A stretch of DNA of 64,000 nt from Chamaecyparis obtusa (GCA_027943335.1 BSBK01002794.1:459501-523500), one strand, 5' to 3'. Counted from the first letter of the stretch, positions 49,012-62,757 are shown. A program made the numbers and translations. Notes: a model not told the origin generated them from the letters alone.

Positions 49012-52000
49012 TTTTATTCTTTGCCTTAGGCAAATTCTTATAGGGATGGTACCCAAAAAAAATGTACTAGTATGAAAAAAACCCTGTAAAATGTTCTAGC
49101 CCTATTACGAGATGATTACATGTATCTAGTACAAACCCTATTAAAGGTTAGACCCTATTACAAGTCTATTAGCCCTGTTAGGATCTTTACAACACTGCTC
49201 ACTGCAATTACAATAGGACTCATTATCCATAATACAATAACAAAATGTATGTTACCAAATATTGAACATAAACAACATTTTCAATGCCTGGATGTTTTGA
49301 TGAATGCTTTGATCACTGTACTACCAACTGATAGCCTCTACTGCCTCTATATTATCTTCGCAAACCAAATACCAACTTCGCATAACATAAATCCCCTTAC
49401 ATTCCATATATAAATTTACTTCACAAAATTCCCTTATGTACTCGATCTTGCTATTTATCAGTTGGCCAAATAACTCTCCAAAATACAAAAGCAAATCCTT
49501 GTGAGCATTGTGTGTGTAAATTAGGTCCACACATCACTATAATCATTAATTTAATTTGTAAACAAATTAAATCAATGACCCATATAAAAACAATTACTTA
49601 ACTCCCATGTTTTGTCCTTAGCTAGGACCTATCCACCTTTGCAATGATCAATCTCAATCAATACACCATTCCAACACCTGTGATCATGGATCTTGCATTG
49701 TACAATACCACAGAACATATATCTAACTCCGCATAGCCCAAGATGCATTCCACACACTTCGCCAAACCAAATAGATGATTTATACTACAACTGAATGCTG
49801 GACTTAGGCATTTTTCATCTAAGTCCTATAGCCACTCAAACCAACATTACTTGCGATCATAGGATAGCATTTAGTGTTTCCATGAATGACAAAAAATCAA
49901 TTAACCAAAAATAGCACACTTGCCAACAAGCTTATCTTCAAAATTGCTAAAAGAGAAATTATTGTGAGAGATGAGAGCTCATTCCATCATTTAAAAAAAT
50001 ATAATTATGTGTTTTGAAAATAGATAGATATATTTCTTTTTTCCAATAGATTGTATTAGATAAATATAAAAAATGTATCACATAAGGCTATATAAGAGAT
50101 ATAGTATTTGTCATTATCATGATTAGTAGTGGCTACATGATTATACTGTACAAAGAAGCTAATACCTTAGAAGGATAGTATATATGGAAGGAAATCCCAT
50201 TTTGATTTCTCATGGGAACATTAAATTAGATAGATACAATATAAAATTATAATTCAAGTTGCTTCTCATGTGCATTATTTTTGTCTTAGTATTGAAGTCA
50301 CATCCATACAAAAATGTTTGAAGTTTTTACCCAACATTGATTAGACATATTTTTTAGTATTTTCATCATATGTTTAAGATTTCCTAAATTATTGTACAAA
50401 GGAAAAATGTTATATATATTATTGGAACCTCATTTTCACATTTTTAATCATTGATACTTCAAAATTAAATTTTATAATTGAGAAGAGAGATAATTAATTA
50501 TATTTAATATAAAATAGTTTTCCACACAAATATTTTTTAAACCTTGTCTTTTGTAAATGTGTTTGAAAATTATATTAGGATGTTAGATAAGAAAACTCCA
50601 AAACTATTAGAGTTGGCACAACTAATGTTGAGTGATTTGGTTTTTTATCTTGTTTTGTAGTTTCATGTTTTTATGTTCCAACTAGAAAATATAATAAAAT
50701 CAAATCATTTATTTATTCATTATAGATTACTTTTAGGGAAAATATAAAAGGAATAGGGCAAGTATGTGATGGATTTAGACATGAATGAGTTGTGGTCCAC
50801 TAAGAAATCCCAAGTTAAGACATCTATAGTTCTTGCAACACAATTTATCAAATTTAAAAAGTACAATAGAGGCAATTATTATATAGAGAATTATAACCCT
50901 ACATTTCAAGAGTCAAGTTATTGTCTCTCCTTGTTTTATATCACTTTCCAACATCCCAAATCTAGAAAATGTGCTAGGTTCATAAATAGTATTCTTAAAC
51001 AATCCTTTCAAGTATTATGACCAATCTTTTGATATCATTTTATACAATGTGAAATGAATTTTCATTCATTGAATTTTTAAATCCCACATTTTCAAAATTG
51101 TATTTGTAAAGGACAACATAAAGTTAAAACACATTATATTGAGCAACAACATTTAAGAATGCAAGCATAACCTAATCATGAAATTGAAACATTATTGCTA
51201 GCAAATAAAGGGATGCAATCAAAGCTTATAAACATTTGTGAAATGTGTTCATACCTAACAAAAAAGTTATAGATAAGTTTTGATAGAGGAAATGTAATTT
51301 AATAGAAGGCCGACACACAAATTATGATTGGCAATGCTTCTTCTAGTGTACTAATTAAGGAAAAATATTTTCTAGATATTGAACATTCTTTTAGTAGAAA
51401 CTTACTTGAAATAATTTAATTTTAGTTTACTATATTTTCCTCAATAGATAATAATACTTCCTCATCCTAATAATGAATAATAATTGACAAGAGGAGACCA
51501 AAAACAAAAAACAATATTATGTTTCAATTTCTTCTTGGATTCCCTTGAAGTTCGTTGTTGGAAAGTTCTTTTAACACCCACCATACTAGGGAATAATTAC
51601 AAGAACAGCATAATGAAAAATCTAAAGGAGAGAAACTTTAATAATTGATAGAGAATTATAAACAAGAATAATGAATAATCTAAGGGCTTTAAAATATCAT
51701 CACCGGGAGAGTAAATAATCATGGAAGTACAGTAGAGAAGGTAAAATGGAAAAATATAAATGATTGCAGGCATACAAGGAATCAAGGAAGAAATGGTTAT
51801 GAAAATATTTCGAATTAGATGGGGAATAATAATGAACATACATTGAATCATACTAAAAATAGTGCATGATTATTTTCTTTGTAGCCAAAATAATGACAAT
51901 AAACACGCATGGAATGAAAGAAGTAATGACAACCACTATGCACAATGTTAGAGGGGAATCAAAATAACTTAAAGAAAATTTAAATTTATAAAATATTATA

Positions 52001-52395
52001 AGATTTCAGATTTTAAAGTACGTGAGATTCATAGATGTGTTGGCTAAGTTTTATATAAAATGTATTAAATATATTTTTTTTATTTTTTCATATTAGCGAA
52101 AATACAATGTTTTTTTTGTGTGGATTTACACTATAAGAGATACATATCATTGGAGAACAAATGCTAAAAAATAAATCTAATGTATTTTATGTTTTTCCAA
52201 ATTTGGTCAAAGATATATTTTGTATGGAGTATAACGGTGTCCTTCATAGATGGTCCTTGTAAGTTCTAGTTTTCATCGGGTATTTTTCTTAATATTTTTG
52301 GAATAAGATATATTGAAGTAGAATGTATTGAGAAAAGATGGGTTGAGAGTTGGGGAGGTTATTTGTTTGATTATGAAAGTTTTTTAAAAATTAAA
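49012..52395. other. AT-rich DNA with no recognised gene
   Basis: I see no family motif, LTR pair or inverted repeat. The longest open stretches (84-97 codons) are isolated and low-complexity. A short reference point is the 84-codon ORF at 50,766-51,020, which I cannot assign. Confidence 0.5.
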
Positions 52396-52969
52396 CAACA
52401 AATAATAAATCATAAAAATATCAGTCGTCTCCAAGAAACTTATGACAAAACATGTTATCCTTTATGTCGGCTTGCAATAGTCATTAAATTTGCATAGGAG
52501 AAAGAACCAATCCAGATTTAGGTCCTCACACCTAACAGTCGATCCACATCACGAGGAATGTGACCCAAATTAAATGCACATGTCAACCAAGCAAAACAAT
52601 CCAAATAAACCCATCAGTGAACTAGACCACCGAGCTTGTCAGAACATCAACCGAGCAACATAGACAGCTACCGATGTCACTCAGTGATAGGACACCAAAA
52701 CCAAGACCGAGCTCATCGACAAACCAAAATAGGAACATTTCACCAAGCACAACTCATCCGCTGAGCTCATTCACTGAGTAAATCCACACTTAGTCATCAA
52801 GTCCGTTGGTGAAGCAACACATCTTCCAACCGAGAACTAGCACCAAATGACTGAGAATCTCAGGTCTCCAACCGAGTTCACCACTTCAAAATATGAAAGC
52901 CAAAAACCAACTCTAACATATTTTTGGTTGATACAGGATTGCCAACTACTCAAGGATGCTCCTGCATCA
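52396..52969 (-). repeat. Truncated 3' LTR
   Basis: Matches 53,805-54,380 and ends GCTCCTGCATCA. It lacks the TATA, R and U5 part present in the other LTR; the break lies in AACAAATAATAA. TTGGGGTGTC on the minus strand precedes it as polypurine tract. Confidence 0.8.
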
Positions 52970-52995
52970 GACACCCCAACTATGAAAAGATGTTC

Positions 52996-53238
52996 TCAGT
53001 AGCTCGACGAACATCTTTTGGGATTCAACACATAAAACTCAAATTGGTTCTTGATATACATGTCTTCTGAGTCCTTAGCCGGTACACTCTTGCCTTTGTT
53101 CCACTTCGGTGAATCCTTTCCTGCACCTGACAACTGTTTGCCTTGCCTTCTTACATCTTTTCTCAGAGGCATCTTCCAAGATCTTTGAAAACCCTTTGCA
53201 ACAAATCCCAAACCTGACCACCTTGTGAAAACCTCCAA
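52996..53238 (-). other. Short ORF inside the non-autonomous element
   Basis: 80 codons, basic (RKDVRRQGKQLSGAGKDSPKW). No family is recognised; it might be a gag remnant or chance. Confidence 0.25.
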
Positions 53239-53356
53239 ATTGTTTGCAAGTCAGATCGCAACCTGCTACCTTGCATGAACAACCAGGCAGGGTTTCATAA
53301 GTCTGGGAACACGGATCTACAACTCAGATCAACCTTCGCCAACTAGGTCAACCTTT

Positions 53357-53368
53357 GCTCTGATACCA
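53357..53368 (-). other. Primer binding site, tRNA-iMet type (minus strand)
   Basis: GCTCTGATACCA on the plus strand is the exact reverse complement of TGGTATCAGAGC, two bases from the LTR that starts at 53,371. Confidence 0.92.
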
Positions 53369-53370
53369 CC

Positions 53371-54380
53371 TGATGCAACCATGACCGAAGAGATCTCAAA
53401 AGAGATGTCCAGTCTTGCAACAAAGAGACAACACATCGGAAAACATAATGTAACAACAAGATATAACGAGATTCAACTCTTTGTTATCATCGAAAGACAA
53501 TTACATGCAACATGCCAAGCTGTAAGGCCTTCTTAGTTACGACCAATACATTAACAAATACAACAAGATCATAGGATCCAACCACTCCCTAGCTAGTCTA
53601 GATCTGTATCACAACAACAAACTAGTTGAAACACCAAGACATATCTAAACTTGATCTCGTAAGCCACCAAGCAACCTTCTTGTTTCCCAAGCCAACACTT
53701 AGCTACTAGCACTAAACTCTACACTTTTCGACTTTCTCCTTCCTTCAACTCCTTTCCATGCTACCCATACCCTCCTTTTATACAACATAGCCACAAGTCG
53801 ACATTACAAATAATAAATTATAAAAACATCAACCGGCTCCAAGAAACTTATGACAAAATGTATTATCTTTTATGTCAGCTTGCAACAGTCATTAAATTCA
53901 CATAGGAGAAAGAACCAATCCAGATTTAGGTCCTCACACATCCTAACGGTCGATCCACATCACAAGGAATGTGACCCAAATTAAATGCACATGTCAGACA
54001 AGAAAAATAATCCAAATAAACCTGTCGATGAACTAGACCACCGAGCTTGTCAGAACATCAACTGAGAAACATAGACAGTTATCGATGTCACTCAGTGATA
54101 GGACACAAAAACTGAGACCGAGATCATCGGTAAACCAAAACAGGAACATTTCACCGAGCACAAATCATCCATCGAGCTCATTCACTGAGTAACTCCACAC
54201 TCAGTCACCGAGTCCATCGGTGAAGCAACACATCTTCCAACCGAGAACTACCACCAAATGACCAAGAATCTCATATCTCCAACTGAGTTCACCACTTCAA
54301 ACAATGAAAGCCAAAAACTAACTCTAACATATTTTTGGTTAATACATGATTGCCAACTACCCAAGGATGCTCCTACATCA
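53371..54380 (-). repeat. Complete 5' LTR of the non-autonomous element
   Basis: On the minus strand it runs from TGATGTAGGAGC to GGTTGCATCA. A minus-strand TATA box (GTATAAAAGG) lies at about 53,773-53,782. Confidence 0.85.
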
Positions 54381-54387
54381 TGATAAA

Positions 54388-55330
54388 TATGTTGAAGAGA
54401 TTGATATTCCTAGTTTGTCAATATTTGATGATCTTACCCATAGTTGTGATATTGAATCTGATAGGAGTGGCTTATGTGAGAAAGATTTGGGTGTTACTAT
54501 GGATGCTTAGGAAGTGAATTTAAATAATGATGATTTCAATATGGTGAAGCCATTTGAAGATAGAGATAGATGCACTATTAAATCTAAAAATACAGTAATT
54601 AATGAGAATTCATATGTTGTGGTGAGTACAAAAAGGATTGAGGATGAAAATAGAATTCATGGTAGTAATGATCATAATTATATACATCACCATGGTGACA
54701 TTTATGATGGGGTAATTTTAAGCCTCTACGAGTCTTCTTTTGAAGATTTTTGTATGGACATGCGTGATGGTTGGGAATATGAGCTAGTCATGAGATTATA
54801 AGCATCTATGCATGAAGAACCTTTTGAGGGCTTGCACAGATCATACAAAAGTGAGTATGAAGATTGTTAGTTTGATGTGTAGGCTAACCCTAAGATGGAG
54901 ATTAGTGACCCTAGTTGTGTCATGGAATATGAATGTTTCCATTTTTTATTACAATTGGGTGAAAATCTTACAAGGCATGGTAATGAACTGAATTTTCAAA
55001 AGTGTTATGTTTGCCTTAAATGTGTTATGTTTGATGAATGTAACATCATTTTTCCATACGATGATGAGGTATTTGAGCTAATAGCTAATGATGGAGTTTA
55101 GGATGATAAAGAGTATGCTTACATCATTAACTATTAGAGCCCGTTAAGGGGTTCTAGTTACAATGTACATGATCAAGTACTTGTAAGTAAATTGTTAAGT
55201 TTGATCATGTTGTTGTGTAATGAAAATCACATATTTGATAGGGGTAAACATCAGTGTCTCATTTTGGAGAGCTTGGGACCTCCATTTGATTTTTGTGTCT
55301 AGTTTTTGGAGTTGACCTTTGAATATTGAA
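54388..55330 (+). pseudogene. Broken ORF of unknown family
   Basis: One frame can be followed for about 300 codons through several stops, mostly TAG: VEEIDIPSLSIFDDL, FNMVKPFEDRDRC, NYIHHHGDIYDGVILSLYE, HFLLQLGENLTRH. It is acidic with Asn-rich patches. The consistency of the frame over nearly 1 kb suggests an old retroelement coding region; I cannot name the domain. Confidence 0.45.
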
Positions 55331-55620
55331 GTCTTTGGATATGATTCTTAGTCTAAGTATTCTAAAGATCTAGTTTATTGTGTTGAATAGGTATTCAACC
55401 ATCCCCAATTAGAGAAATTATTGGACCTAAAAAATAAATATGATTTTATTTTTTCTTCATGCTTTAGTATGTATTTTATTGATCAAGATTTGAAAAATTT
55501 GAATCAAGCTAGCTATTGTTCTCTAGGTCTATCCATGTGTTATAATATATGCTTACTAGTCATCTCGGTTTCCTATCTTAAGTCGTACATTTTATGTCTC
55601 ACTAGTCATGGTGGTCACCT

Positions 55621-56000
55621 CACTAGTAAATTTTAGCTAGATTTTCGACAACGATTAGTCAATTTTTAGATGACAATTGGTCGACCAAACGACCATAACT
55701 ATTGTCAAACTTTTTTTGTCGATTATTCAACACATTATATGTTTGTCGAATATTCAACCTCTACAGTCGTTGAAGTATCGACTAATCCGCCGTCGAAATA
55801 ATCTCTTCAATCTAGAAGAATTATCTTGCATACTTTTTATCTCTTCGACCAATGTTGGTCGAAATAAAAATATAGCGTTGGTTGAAATTAAGGTATTTCA
55901 GTCAACATGGTTGTCGAAATAGCGACAATTTATGGTCAGAATATTCATCGATTGTATAGCGCTCTTGTCGAACGTATATTCTTTGGCTGTCGAAAAAGCA
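55621..56000 (+). mobile_element. Possible left end of another CACTA element
   Basis: CACTAGTAAATTTTAGC resembles the left end of the big CACTA (CACTAGTACATTTGAG). It is followed by many TTGTCGAAAT / TAGCGACAA-type motifs in both orientations up to about 56,000, typical of CACTA subterminal regions. No matching right end with a 3-bp duplication was found. Confidence 0.45.
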
Positions 56001-59000
56001 ACATCAAATCTAATTTTTTTAAAATATATATATTATCAAATCTATTAATATATTATAGTACATTTATATTTATAATTTTATAATACTATACTATTATATA
56101 CTAATATTATATTATAATTCCTTCCACTTTATGAGGTAATTTTACAATACTATACTATTATATAATTATATTATATTATATTATATTATACTATTTATAC
56201 TAATATTACATTTTAACAAGAAATTCCTTCCACTTGATGAGGTAATTTGAGTATGTAGAGTGGGTGATGGAAGACAAAGCATTGTAGAAGTTTTAAATCA
56301 ATAAAACTTAAATTATTCTCTGCAAATCCTTTCTCTATTCCACGGGTACAATCAAGAACATCGAGTTCTAATGTTAGTTTAGAGTGTGATCTTGGCATAG
56401 GAATGATTTAGGATATTGCATTTGTTGTATTTCACATTCCCTTGCATTATTTTTATCATTTTATCATGGTTTAGTTTAAGAATTTTGGACTGGTGCATTT
56501 GAGACAGTGTCTGGTAGTGTACAACCAATCTTGTCATTTGAAGTTTTCTTTATGAAATTGTAACTCTCCCACCCTCTGTGGTTACTGTATTTGGTGGGAG
56601 AGTACAATCATGTAAGATAGTCCTTGTTTCATAGTTATCTTATGCAGGAGATTGGAGAATGTAGTTGAAGAACCACAAAGTGGTTGTGGTTGCTGACAGA
56701 GAACATGCCCTGAATAGACACCAGTTGAATGGGAAGTGGATTTCTTCGAAGATGGAAGGGTTTGGTGATGGATTCTTCATGTAGGGGTCCATAGTGAAGT
56801 GTTTGCGTAGTTGGTTTGGCCAGGAGTGGATTGGAGTGGTCTTTTTTATCAAACCCTCATGGTGTGACCCTAAAACTAAGGGTTTAGTGGCTAGGTAAAT
56901 GGGTAAGAGATAAAGTCTTATAAATTCAAGAATCTCATGTTTTGAAACACTAGGAAAGATTGTTTTAGCCTTTGGAGTCATGAGAGTAAGTGGAGTTAGG
57001 GGTTTCTTTTTAATTGAGGAGAATTAGGCATAGTTTGGGGGTTACAAGGGTATTGGGGGTTACAAGGTTAAAAGTGTATCTAAATCATGTTTTAGTTTCC
57101 TTAGTTGTTTGGGTAATGTTGGAGAAAAAGACAAATTAACTGGTAAGGGCTACTAGCTTTAAGGGCTAAATGTGTGAGTTGGGTAAGGGATTGGTTATCC
57201 AGACTTATTGGGTTGATGGAACATGGTAGAAAGGCCATAAGGAGATGATTTATGAAGTTTAAAAGAAGGTTGAATTCTTGGGTGAAGATATGGTGTTTGG
57301 GAAGCACTAGGTGCACTTGGGGTAGCCTAGAAGGTGAGTCCTTGAGGGGGGCTTTGGAAGTAAGAAGTTATTACATCTTGAGGTAGATTGTTGTCTGACA
57401 TGTTGGATCATCTTTATTGGGAGAGTTGCTATGTATAGTTTCCTTCTCTCACCTTTTGGTGAAGGCCCCCACTATGATATGGCAAGAATGAGTTTTTTAT
57501 AATAACTTGTTCAAAACAAAATTCAAATCTAAATATATGAAATTCAAAACAAATGAAAATATATAGAAAAAATTTTGTTACTTGAATTTCATCCTCATTA
57601 AGTAAAAAAATTGCAATAAATTAATGTTTTGCAGCCTTCGAAGCAAATTTCATTGATCCATGAATTTTTGTTTCTTAATTTGAGTTTGGCGTAAGAATTA
57701 AGAGAAGACTCAAACAAACATGGTGCATCATTCCCACCAGTTATCTCACTCATCTTTTGTATTGAGCGTTGTTGGACAAGGCACGGGAGGAGTTCAACTT
57801 TGATCACCAAGTCATGCTTAGAATACCCTGCGAGGTGAGCATACTTAAGCAAGTTTGTGGTTTCTAGTCAATAGAGACAACCCTAAAAAATGATACACTA
57901 AACATTAAAGATGAACAAAAACACAATTAAAACCTTAAATTAGCACACATGGTGTCATGGAGTAAACAATGTTGATGGGGAAAAAATGTATGAGTTGCAC
58001 GAAAAATATTGCTAACGAATCATAATGATAATGGCTTGATTTCTTTCCCATAGCCTTCAGTGGGTGAGAAAAATTATCAATTCTATGATAAAATCAATTG
58101 TATAAAAAATTTCATATGAAGATTATAAAACAACTACTCACAAAAGGTTTACATTGTTACTAACCTTTGTCATGGTTGGATATCTTGTTATTAGTTGAAA
58201 GTAAATACCTGACACACAACATCTACATAGTTAAAACAAGTGTTTGTTATTGTATTACATAATTAAATGAATCAATCTACACAACAAAAATAGCATTCCA
58301 AGATGGTTGATAAAATTATTTGAAACACAGTTAACTAAAGAATGCAGAGAGATCAGGAGTGCAAGATGGGTTTCTCCAAAACTTGATTAAAGTAAATTAT
58401 ATATGATGTGCACAATTGCTTATGAGACCCATATCCAAAGACAAGGAACCAAAGGACAACCTTTACCTTTGGGGCTAAATATTCTTCTCAAGAAGTAGGG
58501 ATGTATGATCATGCCTAAGCTTTAAAGCCTTCAATCAAAGCCTAAATGTTGGTGAAGTAATTCATGAACAACAAGCTGTGTTGAATACATCATTTTCAAG
58601 TAGAACAAGCATTTTCTAAACAAGAACAAAGAATTTTCATCAGTAAATAGAAATCCATAATGAGTAAGCAGTGAAATTCATTCAAGAAACAACAATAAAT
58701 AGAAGGTTGCTCATTAAGAATAGCGGATAGATGATAAAGAAGTGTATTCAAAAGTGGAACAACGGGTTTTATCAAAGAAAAGTGGGTATCATGGTTCTAA
58801 ACATCAAGATTTATATAAGAAACATCAAGTTTCATGATAAGACATGGGGTTTCCTTTGTTATAAGATCTTCATGCTTTAGATAAGGATTATTTTCTAAGC
58901 TCTCATTTTTTAAGACAAAGGTTAATTTTCTTGATACGGTAGATTCATTCGATGGGTTTTTCACCAATTCATGGTGTTCATTATTCTAACATTGGACATC

Positions 59001-59700
59001 ATTGTCCTTGGGATAATCTCATTGTTTCAAAGATATGAGATCTTTTCATTGCTATCAAAAAATAGATCTAAACATATGTTTAAGAGGAGAGTAGTCACGG
59101 TGAAAAAAATAGAGATCAACAAGACCATAACAGTCAAGGATAGCCAAATGCTAGGAATAAAGAGCAGACACCCATGACAAGAGTGAGTGACACTTTTAGA
59201 AAATTTTAACTCCCTATATGCAATATTAACATGTGAAGGTGATGAATGAAAATATATATGGGGCATCTATATCCTTAATGAAAGAGATCAACTTGTCACC
59301 TACACATTATACAACACATTAAATAAAACTTACCAGTAATAGTGTAGCCATAAAACTTCATCATTCATAATCAATTAAAAAACTCATAAGAAGGCATCTA
59401 CCTAAGACAAGGTAGTAGGGAAGTAAAAGGGGTAGGAAGAAACATGAGAATGAGTCATTCAGAGGCGGCTAATAATTTTTCATCTAGATTTTTAGGCTTA
59501 AAGGTAAGTGCTTTGTAAAAATTCCCCATTCACTCTTTTATCTATAAATCTAATTTGATGAACATGGTGATGCAGATTGGTTAATGAACATGTTTAAGAA
59601 GTAAAATATTTCTTAAAGTGAATGAGAAATAATATGGAATAAGAAGTAGGTGTTTTTTACCATTGAATCTACGTCATTGGTTTAGTTTGAGCTTCACTTG
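56001..59700. other. Intergenic DNA, nothing recognised
   Basis: AT-rich. 56,000-56,220 is a TATTATA-type low-complexity tract. A GC-richer block at about 56,640-57,360 has open stretches on both strands (113 codons minus at 56,640-56,981) but no motif I know. Confidence 0.4.
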
Positions 59701-59709
59701 GTTTCAAGA

Positions 59710-59768
59710 ATAGTTTAATATTCTCTACTTAACAAGGCCAACCACGTGAAGGTGGAAGCTCATTTGCC
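59710..59768 (+). repeat. Foldback family, truncated copy
   Basis: Matches the left end of the 17.2 kb and 61.3 kb copies (ATTCTCTACTTAACA, CGTGAAGGTGGAAGCTC) and then stops at a C-run (59,768-59,777). Confidence 0.7.
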
Positions 59769-60016
59769 CCCCCCCCGCTACCATCACTCTAAATTCCCCA
59801 TTAACATCTAATAACATTCATTCATTCATTCATCCATAAATTAAATATAACATTCAATCATTATAATCACATGATAACATTCATTAACACATAAAATTCA
59901 TTAACACACAACATTCATGACTAATTCATTAACACATCATTCATCAAAATTTACTAGTACAAAATTACATCCATTAAGACAATGTTCTTTCATTAGCAAA
60001 AAATGTTAATTAAAAT

Positions 60017-60250
60017 CATTTCTTTTTTGGTTTCTTGCCCATTTTTCTAAGGTAACAGCTAAGCAGAGCATCAATATCCTCGTCATTCTCCTCCTCTACT
60101 GATTCAATTTTTCTAGTGTTCTTCCTATTCCATCACTAGCACATTTCATGCATGCATGGATGAGAAACTATATCCAAAGTTTCTAGATTATGAGAAGAGG
60201 TATGAGTGGAGGCCAAAGAAGGGATATTTGTGAAGGTTTTGTAGATGTAG
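60017..60250 (-). pseudogene. C-terminal exon of an unknown protein
   Basis: The minus strand encodes about 75 residues ending in a TGA: TFTNIPSLASTHTSSH, LETLDIVSHPCMHEMC, then two stops (TAG, TGA), WNRKNTRKIESVEEENDED, LLSCYLRKMGKKPKKK. The acidic-then-basic end looks like a real protein tail with a possible nuclear signal. The first part is repeated at 61,206-61,312. Family unknown; a DNA-transposon protein is possible. Confidence 0.4.
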
Positions 60251-60604
60251 GTTACTGAATCATCATCTCTACACTGCTACTCAATTTGGAAACCCTCATA
60301 TGTATATAGCCACTCTAGCAAATCTCCACATCTAGCAAATCTCCACAAAAATCCCTTCTAGCCTCCACTGCATATACGTCTTCTCATAATCTAAAAACTC
60401 TCCATCATTGATTCCCATCAATGTACGAATAAAATTGTGACAAAAAATGCTTAATCCCTAATTCAATCTTTGACGAATATAATTGTGACAGAACACTTAA
60501 AGAATATGGAAAGCTCACAATGTTTAGAGACACACTTGACTCCAAGTGCCATGTACAACAAAAATAATTTGTCCAATTTGGATAGTAAGTCTAATTTAAC
60601 TATT

Positions 60605-60747
<143 letters not shown>

Positions 60748-61205
60748 ACACAATAAAAAGTGACATCATAATGAAATTTGAAAATTACAACTTACATTAT
60801 TTAGTGTAAGTTTCGGATGCAACTCCCAAAATTTCACATACAAAATAAAATTTGGCGAGCAATCCTTCTTAGCTACTGTTGTTGGTATGTATTTTAATCT
60901 AAAATAATAGCAACTAAGAAGGATCGCTTGCCAACATCTATTGAATACAAGGTACTCCAACCATTGCCATCATGATAACTCTCCATCATTGATTCTAATC
61001 ATCATTGAGATTTTTATACAAGCATTAGGGCTTACACTTTTAGAAAAGGCAAGCAAAACATTAACAACTCTATTTTCTCAAAGTTTGCATTTATGAATTA
61101 AATCCAGTATGCTCTTGTGTGATCTAGTATGCTCTTGTACGATCCCAAACCTGCAAGGAGAAAAAGGTATGATGTCAAATGTGTTATCAAGCACTAACCA
61201 AATGA

Positions 61206-61312
61206 TCACTAGCGCATTTTGTGCATGGATGAGAAATAGTATCCAAAGTTTCTAAATTTTGAGAAGAGGTATGAGTGGAGGCCAAAGAAGGGATATTTGT
61301 GAAGGTTTTATA
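61206..61312. repeat. Direct repeat of 60,140-60,245
   Basis: About 105 bp nearly identical (landmark GGAGGCCAAAGAAGGGATAT), so the 60 kb coding fragment is partly duplicated. It ends where the foldback element starts. Confidence 0.75.
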
Positions 61313-61324
61313 GAGCTTCTCCTT

Positions 61325-61999
61325 ATATTATTGAGCTTCTCTTTGTTTCGAAAATAGTTTAACATTCTCTACTTAACAGGTCCAACCATGTGAAGGTGGA
61401 AGCTCATCTAGCCCCTCCTAGGAGCCTCTTATGACCCTTTACGACATTTTAAGACCTCTAAGATGTATTCTTAGGGATCGTAAAGGGTCATAAGGGGTCC
61501 TCAGACACAACAACTGAGAAACATAAATGTAGGCATCATGGTCACAATTTTTTGGAAACACAACATAATTGAGTGGTATACCAAGACGATGCAATGCAAC
61601 CACTACTCCTCCAGTTCCAAGTCGACATTGTAGGATCCAAAAACCATAGATAAGGAATAAATTTAGAGAGTGGAGGAGGAGGGCTATAATGACTGAAATA
61701 ATACAGGGACCCTGTATTATTTTGGTCATTACAACTCTCCTCCGCTCTGTAAATTTATTCCTTATCTATGGTTTTTGGATCCCGCAGTGTCAACTTGGAA
61801 CCGAAGGAGTAGTAGTTGTGTTGCATCATCTGGGTATACCATTCAATTATGTTGTGTCTCCAAAAAATTGTGACCATGACGCCTACATTTATGTTTCTCA
61901 GCTATCGTGTTTATGTGCATGTTCTTTATGTGTTTGGCTTCTCTCCCTCACATCCAAAATAAGATTTTCCCACTATGAATTGAGAATGCATGTGCAACA
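61325..61999. repeat. Foldback element, copy 2
   Basis: Full form of the family at 17,205-17,804. About 61,510-61,712 is the reverse complement of 61,716-61,905, around a perfect palindromic centre (AATAATACAGGG at 61,700 and its mirror). Unpaired flanks on both sides are shared between the copies. Confidence 0.8.
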
Positions 62000-62038
62000 G
62001 GTATGTATGTTTTATGAAACACCTATCCACAATAGAAC

Positions 62039-62703
62039 GGGAAGACATCTTTCTAGCCTGGGCCTAGATCCTTCGACAATTAGCTTCATAATAAATGAAG
62101 TAAATGAGAGCTAAGAAATTAGCTTCCCAAGAAAAATCTCATAAATGAAGTATGTGTACCTCAATTCTTGTTCCCTCTGTGTGTACTTAAATGATATATT
62201 TGAAACAAGGGTAAAGCTTAAAGAAGTTAATTTTGCATCACAGTCTGTAGTTGTTGCAGCAGCAGAGCATCAGGTGGCACCTTTAACACAATATGATCAC
62301 TAGATAGGTCTGTATGTTTTATGAAGTATGGTCGTTGTAAGAATTTGAAGTAGATGACTTACCACTAAAGGTACTAAGGAAACAAGAATGACAACTACAA
62401 CAAACAAACTTCATAAAACATACAGACTTGTCTAGTGATCATATTGTGTTGAAGGTGGCACCTGATGCTCTGCTACTGCAACAACTACAGATTGTGATTC
62501 AAAATCAACTTCTTTAAGCCTTACCCTTGTTGTTTCAAATATATCATTTAGGTACACACAGAGGGCACATGAATTGGGGTACACATAGTTCATTTATGAG
62601 ATTTTTCTTGGGAAGCTAATTTCTCAGCTCTCATCTACTTCATTTATTATGAAGCTAATTGTCGAATGATCCAAAGGCCCAAGCTAGAAAGATGTCTTCC
62701 CAT
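62039..62703. repeat. Large inverted repeat (hairpin)
   Basis: Arms 62,039-62,328 and 62,406-62,703 pair over nearly 300 bp with few mismatches; the loop is about 77 bp. No terminal CACTA or LTR features and no clear target duplication. The stem would give a long double-stranded RNA if transcribed. Confidence 0.85.
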
Positions 62704-62757
62704 TCTTTTTAAGCCATATTCCTTGTTCTTGTCAAACTTCCTTGGTCATTGCAACTC

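Larger units (their letters stand above)
52396..54380 (-). mobile_element. Non-autonomous LTR element with 0.4 kb interior
   Basis: On the minus strand: a full 1010-bp LTR (54,380-53,371), a tRNA-iMet primer site, 401 bp of interior and a 3' LTR truncated to about 574 bp (52,969-52,396). The interior cannot encode pol, so mobility would depend on another element. It is larger in LTR and much shorter inside than autonomous copia elements, resembling TRIM/SMART-type derivatives but with unusually long LTRs. Confidence 0.8.

Noticed and set aside
56640..57316. Minus-strand ORFs of 113 and 71 codons as a gene
   Set aside because: No recognisable domain, no splice logic, and comparable open stretches on the other strand.
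55621..59960. CACTA element ending at 59,960 (AAAATTTACTAGTA)
   Set aside because: The terminal base is wrong and the flanking triplets do not match.
61439..62114. Mirror ORFs on both strands around 61.7 kb
   Set aside because: They are translations of the foldback arms.
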